Origin: Limnomonas spitsbergensis
Lineage: Eukaryota > Chlorophyta > Chlorophyceae > Chlamydomonadales
NCBI GenBank assembly: GCA_037349105.1
Contig: JAYJMM010000104.1
Location: 1,646,001-1,710,000, forward strand
Length of the DNA stretch: 64,000 bases
Direction of reading: 5' to 3'
Below, one piece after another: positions 46,301-57,700 of this stretch (its first letter is position 1; each line of letters begins with the position of its first letter). Below the pieces are notes generated by a model. The model did no database searches, was not told the origin of the DNA, and saw only the letters and a program-made list of their open reading frames with translations. The translations under genes and the position numbers were made by a program.

Positions 46301-47914
46301 CATCCGAGGCAGAAGCGCGTGAAGTTGAGGAAGCGGAAGCAGCTCTCGCAGTTCTCGCGCAACGGCCGTCGCCGCAGAGCGAGCGGGAGGAAGCGATCCT
46401 TCAGGCTAGTTTGAAGCGAGTCCACTGAGCAGCAAACCAAAAACAGCAAGCAGGGAAAACAGGGGCCCTTTTTCTCGGGGCTAGGAGTGTATATAAGACC
46501 AGGCAACAAAGTTTGCAGGAGATGGCGGGCAGCAAAAACCAGATTGCACATCCTGCACTGTCAGTGAATGACAGATTCAACCATACAACACGGGAGGAAA
46601 CGAAGCCCTGGACGGGCCCATGCCACAAGGTAGGCTAGTCTAGCAAGACGGCCTCAGAAATGCGCAATGCGAAGTGGGATGATCATCGGTATAAAGATCC
46701 TGGAGAGCAGTGTGTTGTTTCAATCTTTTCAGTACTTCTTTTGTAGAGTGGGCCACGTTTGAGTGGTCCCTGCGCGGCCACCACTGGACCAATCGGGACC
46801 AATCTACAGTCCGTGGTCTGAGCGGCAGGGCTAGCTGCACTAAGCCCCAGGAGTCCAAGACCGTTTGCCGTGATGTAGCTGAATTTTAGCTGAGGCACCC
46901 TCAATTGTAGGTGCAGCGCGATGAAAGAAACACTGGCTGTCCATAAAAGTGAGGGAAACATGGGGCCTGGATATCGGCAGCAGCATTTAAAAGAGGCACT
47001 ATGATGAGATCTGCTGCAGCGATTCTAGGCAGATCGGAAATTGTATAATCAGGTGCAGGCCTGATTCTCTTGTAGCGCCAAGAAAAAGGGAGAAGTCGGG
47101 GATCATGAATAAATAGAAGAGCAGCTTTGCTGGATCCCGCGTATTCCCGGGATTGCACCACCCAGTACAGTCTCCAATTTACTGCACTACCACTGAAGCT
47201 AGGTGGATCATAATGTCTTGCGCTTATCAAGTCCTGTGCTAAGGTAGGGAATATGGTAGAGATAACCACGTGAAAATGACATGGAGCATGCTGTACTGCT
47301 GTTTGCACCAGGCAAAATGGCTGGACATTTCAAAATTCAACTCTCCTGCAGTGCTGGCGCTTTGTAAGAAAGCGAGGCAACCAAGCACATAAATGTTAAG
47401 CAGGTCATCTGAAAGGAGTATGACAGCTGTATAAAAAAGTAATATACTGCGATGATGTTCCCCTGCCTACAGTAGGCCGTTTGGTTGTCTGTGCATGGGC
47501 AAACATTCGCCCCATCCCCCCATGCATGCAAATACCGGAGCGTCAGAGGAGCCACCATTCCACCAAGTCTGCTGATGTGGGCATGCAAATGGGTAAAGAA
47601 GGCGATGGACTAGGGAGAAAGTTGCGTCATCCATCCCATGTCACCCCGAGGGAGCTGGTGGAGGGGTGTGGGAGAAATCCCATAGGCTTAACAGCACATT
47701 GTCCGAGGCGAGGGAGCACACAAATATCTAAGCACATGATTTTACGAAGATGTGTAGGTCGAAAGGTGTACAGAGGCTAGAAAGACACCGCATCGGTAGT
47801 TGTCATGTCCTCGACCAGTATCTCAAGGCTAGTTGGATGCGGGGTGTAAGTACCTTTGTACTGGATGTAGCGTCGTTTCTTGCCGCCAGTTTCCACCCCG
47901 CTCGCTTTTGCCAT
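34321..47914 (-). CDS. Membrane-anchored alpha/beta hydrolase, plant type, 16 exons
   Basis: Exons in transcription order: 47914-47854, 46424-46276, 44607-44540, 43492-43355, 42633-42457, 41796-41671, 41138-41033, 40649-40521, 39578-39357, 38589-38251, 37839-37705, 37459-37079, 36703-36552, 36165-35703, 35284-35048, 34467-34321. All phases agree, giving 1,009 residues. The start ATG sits in ACCATGG. The N-terminal ~235 residues hold about five hydrophobic segments (for example STIELVAVLLIYFL). The hydrolase core follows: FIDVAGMKVHYKE, GIVLVHGFGGGVFAWRH (oxyanion loop), AFDRPGFGLTSRP, and near the end DYVATPAK and the catalytic-type histidine in DCGHLSHEE (His982). The layout matches land-plant membrane alpha/beta hydrolases of unknown substrate. 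Two oddities: the nucleophile elbow reads LLLAHGDACLLAL (about 394-406), with glycine where Ser or Asp is expected, and a ~350-residue Ser/Ala/Pro-rich insert follows it. Exon 1 and 2 assignment rests on phase and weak N-terminal similarity. Confidence 0.82.
38893..39135. repeat. Tandem pair of ~120-bp units in a hydrolase intron
   Basis: Two copies share GTGGTCAGGG.TCAA, AAGCACC, GGGGCGGCCAGGGT.CCACGG and GGGGCAAA. Intron 9 of the hydrolase gene. Confidence 0.85.
40845..40925 (+). repeat. G-rich duplicated tract
   Basis: Runs of 5 to 13 G flank two copies of ATTCAGTTGAGACCAAGGGG. Potential G-quadruplex on the plus strand and C-rich in the hydrolase transcript. Intronic. Confidence 0.8.
41290..41565. 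repeat. 32-bp tandem repeat with internal dyad, about 8 copies
   Basis: Unit GGTCACAGGGTTTGTGACCT, then GATAGGGTTTAA, with minor variants. GGTCACA..TGTGACC within each unit is a small inverted repeat. It lies between hydrolase exons 41138-41033 and 41796-41671. Confidence 0.9.
41794..41985 (-). repeat. Repeated 3' splice site of a hydrolase exon
   Basis: The acceptor and first bases of exon 41796-41671 (minus TTTGCAG|GCGCAC) recur three times upstream in the intron, at about 41851, 41914 and 41970, each with the same flank (AATACGACCTTTTGCAGGCG). The period is 57 to 63 bp. The first two copies keep CAG|GCGCAC. Confidence 0.82.
44285..44540 (-). repeat. Four 63-bp repeats carrying a hydrolase exon end and splice donor
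   Basis: Downstream of exon 44607-44540, units of exactly 63 bp repeat its donor region: minus-strand ..AGCATCTCGAG|GTGGGTT.. against the real ATGTCAAG|GTGGGTT. Donor positions fall near 44537, 44474, 44411, 44348 and 44285. As 63 is 21 codons and no stop occurs, the whole array is also open in frame, so any of five donors could in principle be used with little change of frame. Confidence 0.85.
44640..44905 (-). repeat. Decayed copies of the hydrolase exon 44607-44540
   Basis: Upstream of the real exon (TTGCAG|GCGCCGTGGGTG..) lie related blocks, each with a CCGTGG/CCTTGG..TGTCCACTATC core at about 44655-44690, 44775-44810 and 44860-44905. The last two keep a TTGCAG acceptor. The copy at 44905-44845 reads TPWLLSTINLVAELLTYL, close to the real APWVLSTIELVAVLLIYF, then stops. 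Two further ~37-bp AAGGCTGAAACACGTGG repeats lie between them. Confidence 0.75.
45360..45661. repeat. 13-bp minisatellite (ACAAAGTGTTGAG), about 23 copies
   Basis: Near-perfect 13-bp units with rare ACGAAG and ACAAATTG variants, in intron 2 of the hydrolase gene. It opens spurious ORFs in several minus frames. Confidence 0.95.
45720..45890 (-). repeat. Family-1 SINE-like element, copy G
   Basis: Minus orientation, with the A-rich end (..GCAGCCGAAAAATAAACAC) at 45722-45740 and GGCCAGCCATACTGCTTGGGC within. It immediately follows the 13-bp array, in hydrolase intron 2. Confidence 0.7.
46740..46930 (-). repeat. Family-1 SINE-like element, copy H
   Basis: Minus orientation: CAGCTAAAATTCAGCTACAT, then TTGGTCCCGATTGGTCC and a weak 3' end. 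It lies in hydrolase intron 1. Confidence 0.6.
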
Positions 47915-48759
47915 GGTATGGGGTGTTCAGCCACTGGCTGGCATGGCGCGCGGGCGGGAAAGCTTAGTTCCCCTCCGGAGTCCAAAAGTGATCACGGGCA
48001 AAACCAAAGGAGCGCCAGAAAGATAGGTGGTGACAATGCGAGGGTGGTATGAGCTTGGTTTAAAAACGCTAGCGGATGCGGATCGGCTTCCGGTCAGGAA
48101 AACAAATCTCGGAAAGTAAGTTTCGAAGTAGAGAGGCGGGGCGCGTTAATAGCTTATTTCCCAAGGTATCGTTGCCAATTTGAAAGATTTCTAGGGGATA
48201 CATGCGACACACATCGACCGTTCCCTTGCCAAAGTGTGCTCCAGCAGGGTCAACGGATTGTAAAACCCCGAAATGCAGGGTCAGTGTGGGGCGAAGGCAA
48301 TGGCGCAGGTGTTGACGAAGACCGACTGCGACTGCCAAGCGAAGCCTTCCGATACAATTCTACCATTGGGTTTCGAAAATTGAAATATACTTCCAGCCTC
48401 GGCCCTTCAACGCATGCAGCTCTGACTGGCATTCAACGGAGTTGCCACGCTGGACACCGACCCTCTCGGAAGCTGCTGATCTCTTCACTGCTCAGCCCCC
48501 AGAATTCTTGGAACGCAAATTGTTGAGAGAATCAGAACATAGCTTAATTGGGGGATAAGACAGTACTTCCCACCGCTCAGTACACGTACTGACTATCGTC
48601 ATCGGTGGTCGCACTGCGCCGTCCCACCACACACCCGGTTTCCACAGATTGCGCTCGCCTACGAAACAAGTTCGATATACAGACTCTTCGGCGTTTGTAT
48701 TTGATTCGAAATTCGAAAATTGTGAAACGTGGTGCCGAGGAATCTAGCTGCGATTACAA
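47915..48759. promoter_or_regulatory. Divergent promoter region, hydrolase / P450 reductase
   Basis: 845 bp separate the two start codons, which face away from each other. No TATA box is obvious. The interval must hold both 5' UTRs and both promoters, so shared control of the two membrane enzymes is possible but not shown. Confidence 0.5.
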
Positions 48760-51700
48760 ATGAGCGCATCAGCTGACACCTCAGCCTCTTCCCTCGAGGG
48801 GCTACCTCTGCACTTGGTAGCAGCTGCCGCGTCCACTCTGATCCTCGTATTGGCAGCTGCCTTGTTCCTGCTGCGCGCTCGACTCGGTGCTAAGGCTGGA
48901 GCAGTCGCAGGCTCGGGAGCGACCGCGGGCCTGGGCTCCAAAAAAGCTTCAGAGAAGAACTTTGCCAAGGCATTCGAGGACCCTAACAAGCCTTGTGCAC
49001 GCATCATTTATGGGACGCAGGTGAACATCGCGGGTGCTGGCTTGCTGCATGGGGTGGGGATGCAGCTAGTATGGGCCATGTGGACAGGGAGCTCAGGTGC
49101 AACGACTGACCATGCGCCATGCGCCCATCCGCATCTGTCTCTTACACAGGAGCCTGTAGATGCGGATGCATGACAGGCGATGGAGGCATGAAAAGTTGCA
49201 TATATTAGGCATATACCGTGACTTCAAAAGCCAGGCTGTGTAAAATTTTCAATCACAGGGAACTGCGGATAAAGCAGTGTGCATGCATTGTGGCTGGGAG
49301 CAGAAGACTGGGCTCTTTGAACTGCAGACTTAGGAGCTAAGCCGCTTCTACATGCTCCTACCTCGTGCCCTCAGACGGGCACAGCAGAGCGCTTTGCGAA
49401 GCAGCTAGCGAAGGAGCTCAAGGTCAAGTACGGTGACAGCACCATCATTGACATTGTGGATGTGGAGAACTACCAGGCAGAGGTGGGGCTGTGAGGAAGA
49501 TCAGTTGTACTGATAAGGGGCTGAGAGTATTTAGTTTGAGGCATAAATATGTAATGGGGGGGGGGGGGGTCGAGGCTATCAAGGTTTTGGGCACCAGCTG
49601 CAATTCTTGGTCCAGGATGAGTATAGCATAAGCAGGCAAGGCTTGACGGCCAGCCTGGGAAGAGGACCTCAATCCAGGCCAGCAGCCTCCCGAGGGAAAT
49701 TTCTCTGCAAGTCCTGAGATCCAGTCCATATGGTGACAGCATGTACACACCTACACCCAGGCAAACTGTTCCGGGACGGAAAGGGACGGATGCTGGCAGC
49801 ACAAGCAGGCACATCAGAGAAAGCTAGTGTTCCCCGAGCCCTCTTTTATTTCCCGTAATCTTAACTTTCTTGCCTACTGGACTTGCTCAGAAGCTACTTC
49901 ACAAAGAGAAGCTCATCATTATGTGCATGGCCACCTATGGGGACGGCGAGCCCACAGACAACGCAGCTGACTTCTACAAGTGGCTGCTAAAGGAGGCTGA
50001 GGATGTGGGGAACATGGAGAAGGAGCCAAGCCTGGAGGTTAGGAGGGATCGGGATATGGGAGGGAGGGGCATGGGAGGGGAAGGGGAGGGAGAGGGGAAG
50101 GGGAAGGGGAGGGAGAGGAGCAGGGGAGGGGCATGGGAGGGAGAGAGGAGGGGCATGGGAGAGAGAGGGGAGGGGCATGGGAGGGAGGGGAAGGGGAGGA
50201 ACATGGGAAGGAGGGGATTATAGGGGCAGCAGGCCTGGTGGTCAAGAGAGAGGAAGGGGGGGGGGAGGAGGGAGAAGTGGCAGAAAGCACAGAGGTTAGG
50301 GCATGACGAGGTTTGTGTTACGGAGGGTAGACACTGGGCTCATGGTGGAGGTTCATGTGGAGGATGGCTGGCAGGGCCTAACTTTGAGGAGAGGTGACTG
50401 AGGAGCTTGAGCGTGTGTCTGTGTGCAATAGGCTGGGGGTAGGGGGAGTCAGACTATCCGATGACCTGTTCTGTGCCAGTTATCGATATAATGCAGAGAG
50501 TGGTTGACCTGAAACCCAGGGGCTCAAACCATAGCCAGCTGCGTGCTTCGGCTGTACTCTCTGACTGCAAGCTCGAAGGCATTTCTCTGAGCCTGTCCAT
50601 ACCGTTTTTATGCCTAACTGCGGCGGCGTTGAAAACGCCATTCAGAGATATATCTGCTTCTCACTGAGATTTGACCCTGCTTGAATCGCAGGGTGTGTCG
50701 TACGCCGTGTTTGGACTGGGCAACAAGCAGTACGAGCACTTCAACTCTGTGGGCAAGAAGGTGTTCAAGAGCATGGGAGCCTTAGGAGCCAAAGCCCTCA
50801 TACCCCGTGGGGATGGAGATGACGACGGTGAGAATGTGCATTGGGTTTGGGCAAGAACGACCGTCAGGGTTCAAGTGACAAACCCTCAACTGTAAGCCCT
50901 CAAGCTGCCATCGCCAAGTCAGCAGTGACTGGACTCCCAGTCTGCTCTGCCTGGCCCATTTGGAGAAGGGTATGGGCGGTTGCGTTGACTCTGTAAGAAC
51001 GACTTGACCCTGCACAATCCTGCGCACAGGCTGCATCGACGACGAGTACGAAAAGTGGTGTCAGGATCTGCTCCAGGCGTTGGACGGTCGGTCTGACCTG
51101 GTTGGCAAGGTGTCTGACCAGGCCATGGACGAGTCACCGGCCAGCATTGCCGCGTATGACTGCGAGGTGAGCTCAGTGGTGCCCTGGACCTAATCTCATA
51201 TATATATATATATATATATATGGTATTAAACTGTGTACCAAGCCAACGAATATGATTTGCTTTGCCCGGTCAGCCTCACAGCATATGATATGGGTGACCA
51301 AGCGCTGACGCTTGGACCTTGAACCCTAAACCTGAAATGATCTCTGACGCTTAGACCCTAAACCTGTAGCTCTTAGCTTGAAAGAATAATGCAAATTAGG
51401 GCCCTGAACCCTTAATAGAGTCCTGGGTCACTGAATCTTAAATTGAAACTTGCCAGGCCATCGTTTACTCGTGTGAGACCTTGGTAAGCACGTGCTGGAG
51501 TTCTGGAATCAACTATTCTTCCTGCATGGAAACCAATCATGTTGCCGGGACTCAAATCAGGATTCCCTGCTATATTTAAAATAGGTTGCATCAGGATCCT
51601 CCTCCTCCAATCCTCCTCCAAACAGTGGCTTGCGCTAGCTCTTATGATATATACGCGACCAAGGTGCCTTTCCGGACCCTCCAAGTTTTCCACCTGCATG

Positions 51701-54700
51701 CACACCATCTTGGCTTGCTAACCACACTTTCCCACTTGGACGGCGTCCTGAGAAAGCCTCCTCCTTGCACAAACCGGCTCCGGCAAGTATGGATAGGTCC
51801 CAGACCCCCTCCACGCCTTGGGCCTCTGACCCACCCAGGTGATGCTGGCGGGGACAAAGCAGGCCCCAGCATTCTCGTCCAAGGCGACTGGCCTGGATGC
51901 CCAGCACCCCTTCATGGCTCGAGTGTCTGCCGTTCGCGAGCTGCATGGCCCCGGGTCGGAGCGCAGCTGTGTGCATGTGGAGGTTGAGCTCAAGGGATCC
52001 AAGGTGACACTTTCAATTCATTGGGCATGCTGCAGACATGGTGGTAGTGCTGTGTGTGGATGGAGGTTCAGCCCAAGGGATCCAATGTGACACACTCAAT
52101 TCATCGAGAATCTCCCAAACATGGTGGTAGTGCTGCCAGTGCCACTCCAGTGGTCCGGCTCTGGTTTTAATATTTTGAATCGTTTGAATTGCTGGCATGG
52201 AGGTGTGAGGAAAGCTTTAGGGTCCAGAAAATGCTTGTCGCATTATGAAGCACTTCGAATGTCTGAGCATTCTAGTCCAAGACCCTGGTAGACTACTTCT
52301 TCTCAATGATATGTACGGATGGGCTGGCTGGATCCGGGTTATTTTAGATGCGTCCACACATTGAAGATGCTGTCGGCATCAGTGAGGATGCCGTGAGGGG
52401 TGGGTTCAGCAAATCTCAGATCTGGGGAGAGGGGTAGGTTCAGGAGGGCGACAGTGTGCCCCTACCCGGCACGTAGAGTGTCTTTTTGTGTGGAGGACCT
52501 GATGTTGTGTGGAGAGTCTGGGATTGTGTGGAAGATCTTGTTTGGGTTCTTGCAAGATCCTTCATGAGAAAGATCTCGCCTGCAGATGGACCAGATGTTA
52601 TTCACAACACCAGATCGCCCACACCTGATACGTCGGAGTACTTTTCAGGTCCGGGTCACGTGCGCCTTCTTGGTGCACGATGAACTGCAAAAGTACCAAA
52701 TTAAATCTGCCTGATCCGCGTTGATACTTGAAACTTGATCCACACCCCTAGGTCATGATGCAGCTGAGGCCCGCCAAAAGGAGCAGCTGCCTAGAGATTG
52801 CTCACAGCTCGCACGCCTGGACAACGGGGGGGGGTCTTAGACATTGAGTTGACCCCTGAGCGAGTGAGCGCCACCTCTGTCCCTTCTCTGCTCCTTTTCT
52901 GGCAGGCCACTTATGAGCATGGTGACCACATCGGCATCTACGCCCAGAACTCATTCGTGGTTGTTGACGAGTGTGCGGCTCTGCTCGGGTATCCATCGCC
53001 GGATAAGGTACTCAAGAGAACGTGGGGAGGGGGGGGATACGGGGGAGTTCTGCTGGGTTAACAGGCATCAGACAAGGTGCTCTAGAAAATGTGGGGAGGG
53101 GGGGGATACGGCGGAGTTCTGCTGGGTTAAAAAGCATTGGACAAGGTGCTCTAGAGAATGTGGGGCGGGGGGCTATGCTTGGGCACTTGGGACTTAGCAG
53201 GGTACGTGATGCAATTAAGGGTACGTCATGCAAAGCACGGTGCGTAATGCAAAGCAGGGTACGTCATGCAATGCAGCGTGGGAGTGGGAATATGAGGCTG
53301 GAGGGGACTCTGCTGGGGTGACAGTTATCATGTGTCGGAAACCATCACTCATGGTACCACGAGTATGTTTCACATATTTATGCGATGAAAAGGGGGCTCT
53401 AAAATTCAAGTTTGATTGCAGTTTACGGAAAGCATTGATATACCCCCTGGCCCCCTCAGGTCGTGATAGTGCTGCGGAAGCCGTCAGCCAAGTCGGCTGC
53501 CGCCGCCGTCTCTGCCAGCCTGGCGCCGCCGCCGTTTTCTGGGCCGCTCTCCCTGCGGCTGGCTCTGGCCTACTTTGCAGACGTGCTGGCCTCCCCTCAC
53601 AAGGACAGCTTGAGGGCCTTGGCAGCATTCGCGAAGGAACCATCCGAGGCGCAGAGGCTGCGCAGGTAGAGACAATATTCAGTGGTGATGGGAGCAGTGG
53701 TTGGGGGGTTCAAGGTTTCTTCAGCTGGATGTAGGCAGAGGAGACATAAGGGGGGAAATGGCGGTACCGTATTGTGGTCTAAGCTTTAATGACATCAGGT
53801 AAGGGTTCGAAGCTTATTAAGCTGTATCTAGTAAACGTTTGGTCCTGTTGTAATTTAGGGTTTTGGGACACAGGGTCAGGAAGGACTGATTCAGCGATGA
53901 ATCTGGGCATGGGCACAAACTTGGGGAGGGTGGTCAGAAATATATATGTGTAATTCATGGTTTCACCCTGAGGCATGAATAAAGGGTGGAACTGCCCATG
54001 ATTTGTTTTGTTGAAGGAACACTGTCTCAGGCTTACAGCTGAGCTGTCATCTTTATCCCCAGTACTTCTTTTTTCGGCTTGGAGGCCACCATCAGCAGGC
54101 CGCCCAGCGGCCGTCAGAGGCCCGATGGGAACCAAACCTCGACCGGCCTATGGCGGCGGCCCACGCATCAGGGCTGGCCACACCTGGGGCTCCTGGCAGG
54201 AAGCTGGGGTGTAGCTGATATGTAGCTGAGTCACACAAAAATAAACACTATTTATCCCCTGGTCCCGCAATCATGTTGTTGCACCTGTTTGATCTGTAAG
54301 ATCATCGTGATCTGTGTGATCGTTGTAATGTTCCCATTGTTTTGTTCGTGGGGCACAGGATGGCATCTCCGGAGGGCAAGGAGGATTTTGCCGCCTACAT
54401 CGCCAAGCCAATGCGCAGCCTGCTAGAGGTGTGGGGGCGGGCAGGGCGTGGGGGCAGTGTGATGGATTGGTACGTGGCCAGTCACCCCCACAATATGAAT
54501 GACCTCAAGGCATGTGCGCTTGGATAGCTCCTCATTGTACTGAGCAACTACCGCGACTATCTGTTTCAAATTCAAACCGTTTAGTTGGCAGACGTGGGGA
54601 AGCGTGATGGTTGTCAGAATGAGCCTGTGCCATTGCGGAGCCATTTATAAACATCCTCACCTGAAACTGAATGTCGCAGGACAAGTGCAGAGAAACTGTT

Positions 54701-57700
54701 CACGCTGATGGACACTGGATTTGTGTGTGTGTGTGTGTTATGATCTCACGGCTGCACCCTGCTCCCCACCTCACACACACACACACACACACACTCACAC
54801 GCCCCGTCTCCACTGCGTGCCCAGGTAATGCATGACTTCCCTTCGACAAAGCCCTTGCCGCTGGGCGTCTTCTTCGCCACCGTCGCGCCGCGTTTGCAGC
54901 CGCGCTTCTACTCCATCTCCTCCTCCCCGGCGCTGCACCCCCAGGTGAGATTGCAGGCTGGGGGCCTGCCAGGGCTCTCTGCCCGAGAGCACATGGTGTC
55001 CATGGGGCCCATGCCTCATAAGTGAGCTATGGTGCAAGGGGCGTGTGCATCAGGAGGCTCAAGGCCGAGAGCACGTGCCCCTCGACGCATGGGAACTGCG
55101 CCTCAGGAGGCATGTTAACAGTGCCCCATGGTGCCCTCGTTTTTGCTTTCAAAAATGAGACTCAAATCAAAATATCCGGAGCCACATGCTGAATCTCTAA
55201 ACGTGAATCCCCTCATTCTACATCAAACAAATATGACGTCTAGCAAAGCGATCAAACACACATGACGTCGAGCAAAGCGACCGTACAGGCCAAGGTATGT
55301 ATCCAGCCCTGAAGCTGGGATGACCCTGCACCCTGCAGCAAGTCCACGTCACCTCCTCAGTGGTCCGGGACACCATGCCAACTGGCCGCGTGCACGAAGG
55401 GGTCGCCTCGACGTGGCTACAGCGCTGCATGAAGGAGGCACAAGGCGGCTCGGCGCTGGTGCCTGCGTTTGTGCGCCACTCACACTTCAAGCTGCCCAAG
55501 GTAAGGGCTGCTTAGGCCCCGCTGACTCAAGAGGGCCAGTACACCCTCACAATGTGCACCTAGCACTGGGGGGCTAGTACACCCTTGTGCCGTTAGACTG
55601 GCACGGGGGGCTAGTACACCCGAGGTAGGGGCTGCGTAGGCCCTGCTGACTGTGGCGTTCAGTCAGTACGGGCTAGTACACCCACGCGCTGTTAGCCTAG
55701 CACCGGGGATTAATACACCCTCGGGCCTTTCATCTGGCACTAGAGGAGTGTGTAACGGGTTAAGGATTGCTTACCTGAACTCTTCACCTTAACTCCGCCC
55801 TCCAGGATGCAAGTGTCCCTACCATCATGGTGGGGCCTGGCACTAGGGGAGTGTGTACTAGGTTCAGGCTTCCATGAACCCTGATCCCTTATCCGAAACC
55901 CTTGTCTTCCAGGATCCAAGTGTCCCTATCATCATGGTGGGGCCTGGCACGGGCCTGGCTCCTTTCCGTGGCTTCCTCCAGGAACGGGCAAGCCTACAGC
56001 AGTCAGGTGAGGTGCCACATGGCGATCACTCGGATGCTTGTCCTCCGAGGGTTCATTGTAAACACCGATTCGATGCGAAGCAGTTATCGGCCCCCCTGTG
56101 TCCGTCCCCACTGTCCTGCTCCCCCCCGTTCATCCTCACCAGCATGTTCCCTCTCTCCACCTCGGCTATCCCCAGGCGAGCAACTGGGTCCGGCCCTGCT
56201 CTTCTTCGGCTGTAGAAATCGCGCCCAGGACTACCTCTACCAAGAAGAGCTGGAGGCATGGCTGCAGGTGACTTCTTCCTCTACCCTGGGCAATGGAGTA
56301 GCTGAAGCCGAGGCCCTCATTATAACCCTGGAATTGTTCAGTCGTGGTTAATCTTTCCAGCTGCGATGGCCTGATGGGCTCTGACACGGTAAAGGAAGAC
56401 CAGGGGTACCCCAAGTAAGACCGGCAATTCCGCAATAATCAGTAATAACTGCGCGACCGGACAAAGCCCAACCCTGGCTTCAGGGTCTGCAGCGCCAGTG
56501 GCGTAGTGGCCAGTGCTAGATCTTGAGACCTCGTTATTATTTGCATTCCCCCATCTCAACATGCCACAACATGCCCGGAGACGCACACACAAAAACGCAA
56601 AGTGGCACAGATTGGCTTGTCTTGATCTGCGGTCCTCAACGTTTCACAGTCCTAGGGTGTGTATGGTTTCTTCACCAACGTGTGTCCCCCGCGGTGGACT
56701 GCTGGCTGCAGGGAGGTGTGTTGTCCGCCCTCGATGTGGCATTCAGCCGCGACGGCAGGACTAAGGACTACGTCCAAAACCACCTGGAGAGGCAGGGCCC
56801 ACAGATCTGGGAGCTGCTGGCCAACCAGGTGTGCCACTGGGGTGTGCCAATGCTTGTATTCATTTCCGGCTGCCTCGGCTACAATTCAGCTACAACCCGG
56901 CCTGAAGCTGGCAGAGCCTGGTGCAGCAAGCCCTGCTGGTTGAGCCTCTGAGGCTCTGACGGTAGGCTGGTGAAGATTGGGTCCCCATTGGCTCAGGGGT
57001 GAGTGGTGAGTGGTGGCCACCCGAAGGCTTCCTGGAGTCGGTCTGGCGTGCAGTAAAACGAAGTATGGCCCTTATGGTGTGCTGGGAGATGCAAGTATGG
57101 ATGGCAATTGTTGGGTGCAAGTATCCAGGTGTGAGCCGGGATGCACAATGTGTGAGTGGGGGACTGCTTCAGGGCAGACTGAACACCAAGTTCTTAACCC
57201 TTGACGCAAATTTACCTAGTTTGTGGATTGCACACTGCTGGGAAGGCAGCTTCAGGTTCGTTGGTGATATGAGGAAGGGTTGCCGACTTTGTTTATTTGG
57301 TCCTTGACATGACTAAGCAATGCTGCCTGTCATGTAGGACTTGACTCCTTTTCATTTTAATTATAGGTCCCCGACTTCCCGTGTTATAATTGAACCTGAC
57401 TGCTTCCCGTGGTGTGCAGGGAGCGGCGTTATATGTGTGTGGCGACGCCAAGAACATGGCACGCGATGTGAACCGTGCGCTGATCACCCTGGTGCAGGCA
57501 AGTCGTTGTATATGCCAGGATCTGGCCGGTCTGTCTGGGGAGAAAATGTGGTTTTTGATGCGGAAGGATCTGAAATCTGAAATAGTTTGGAGCCTGAAGC
57601 CACTACACTGTAACTGAAGTTTGAAATCTGCATTCGAAATCACCTCGCCAGAAAGAACCGGAAAGTGTTTGAAACCTGCGCATTGCAATAACTGCAACCT

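Noticed and set aside
50003..50299. Gly/Arg-rich plus ORF and Pro-rich minus ORFs
   Set aside because: They arise from the purine-rich tract in reductase intron 3.
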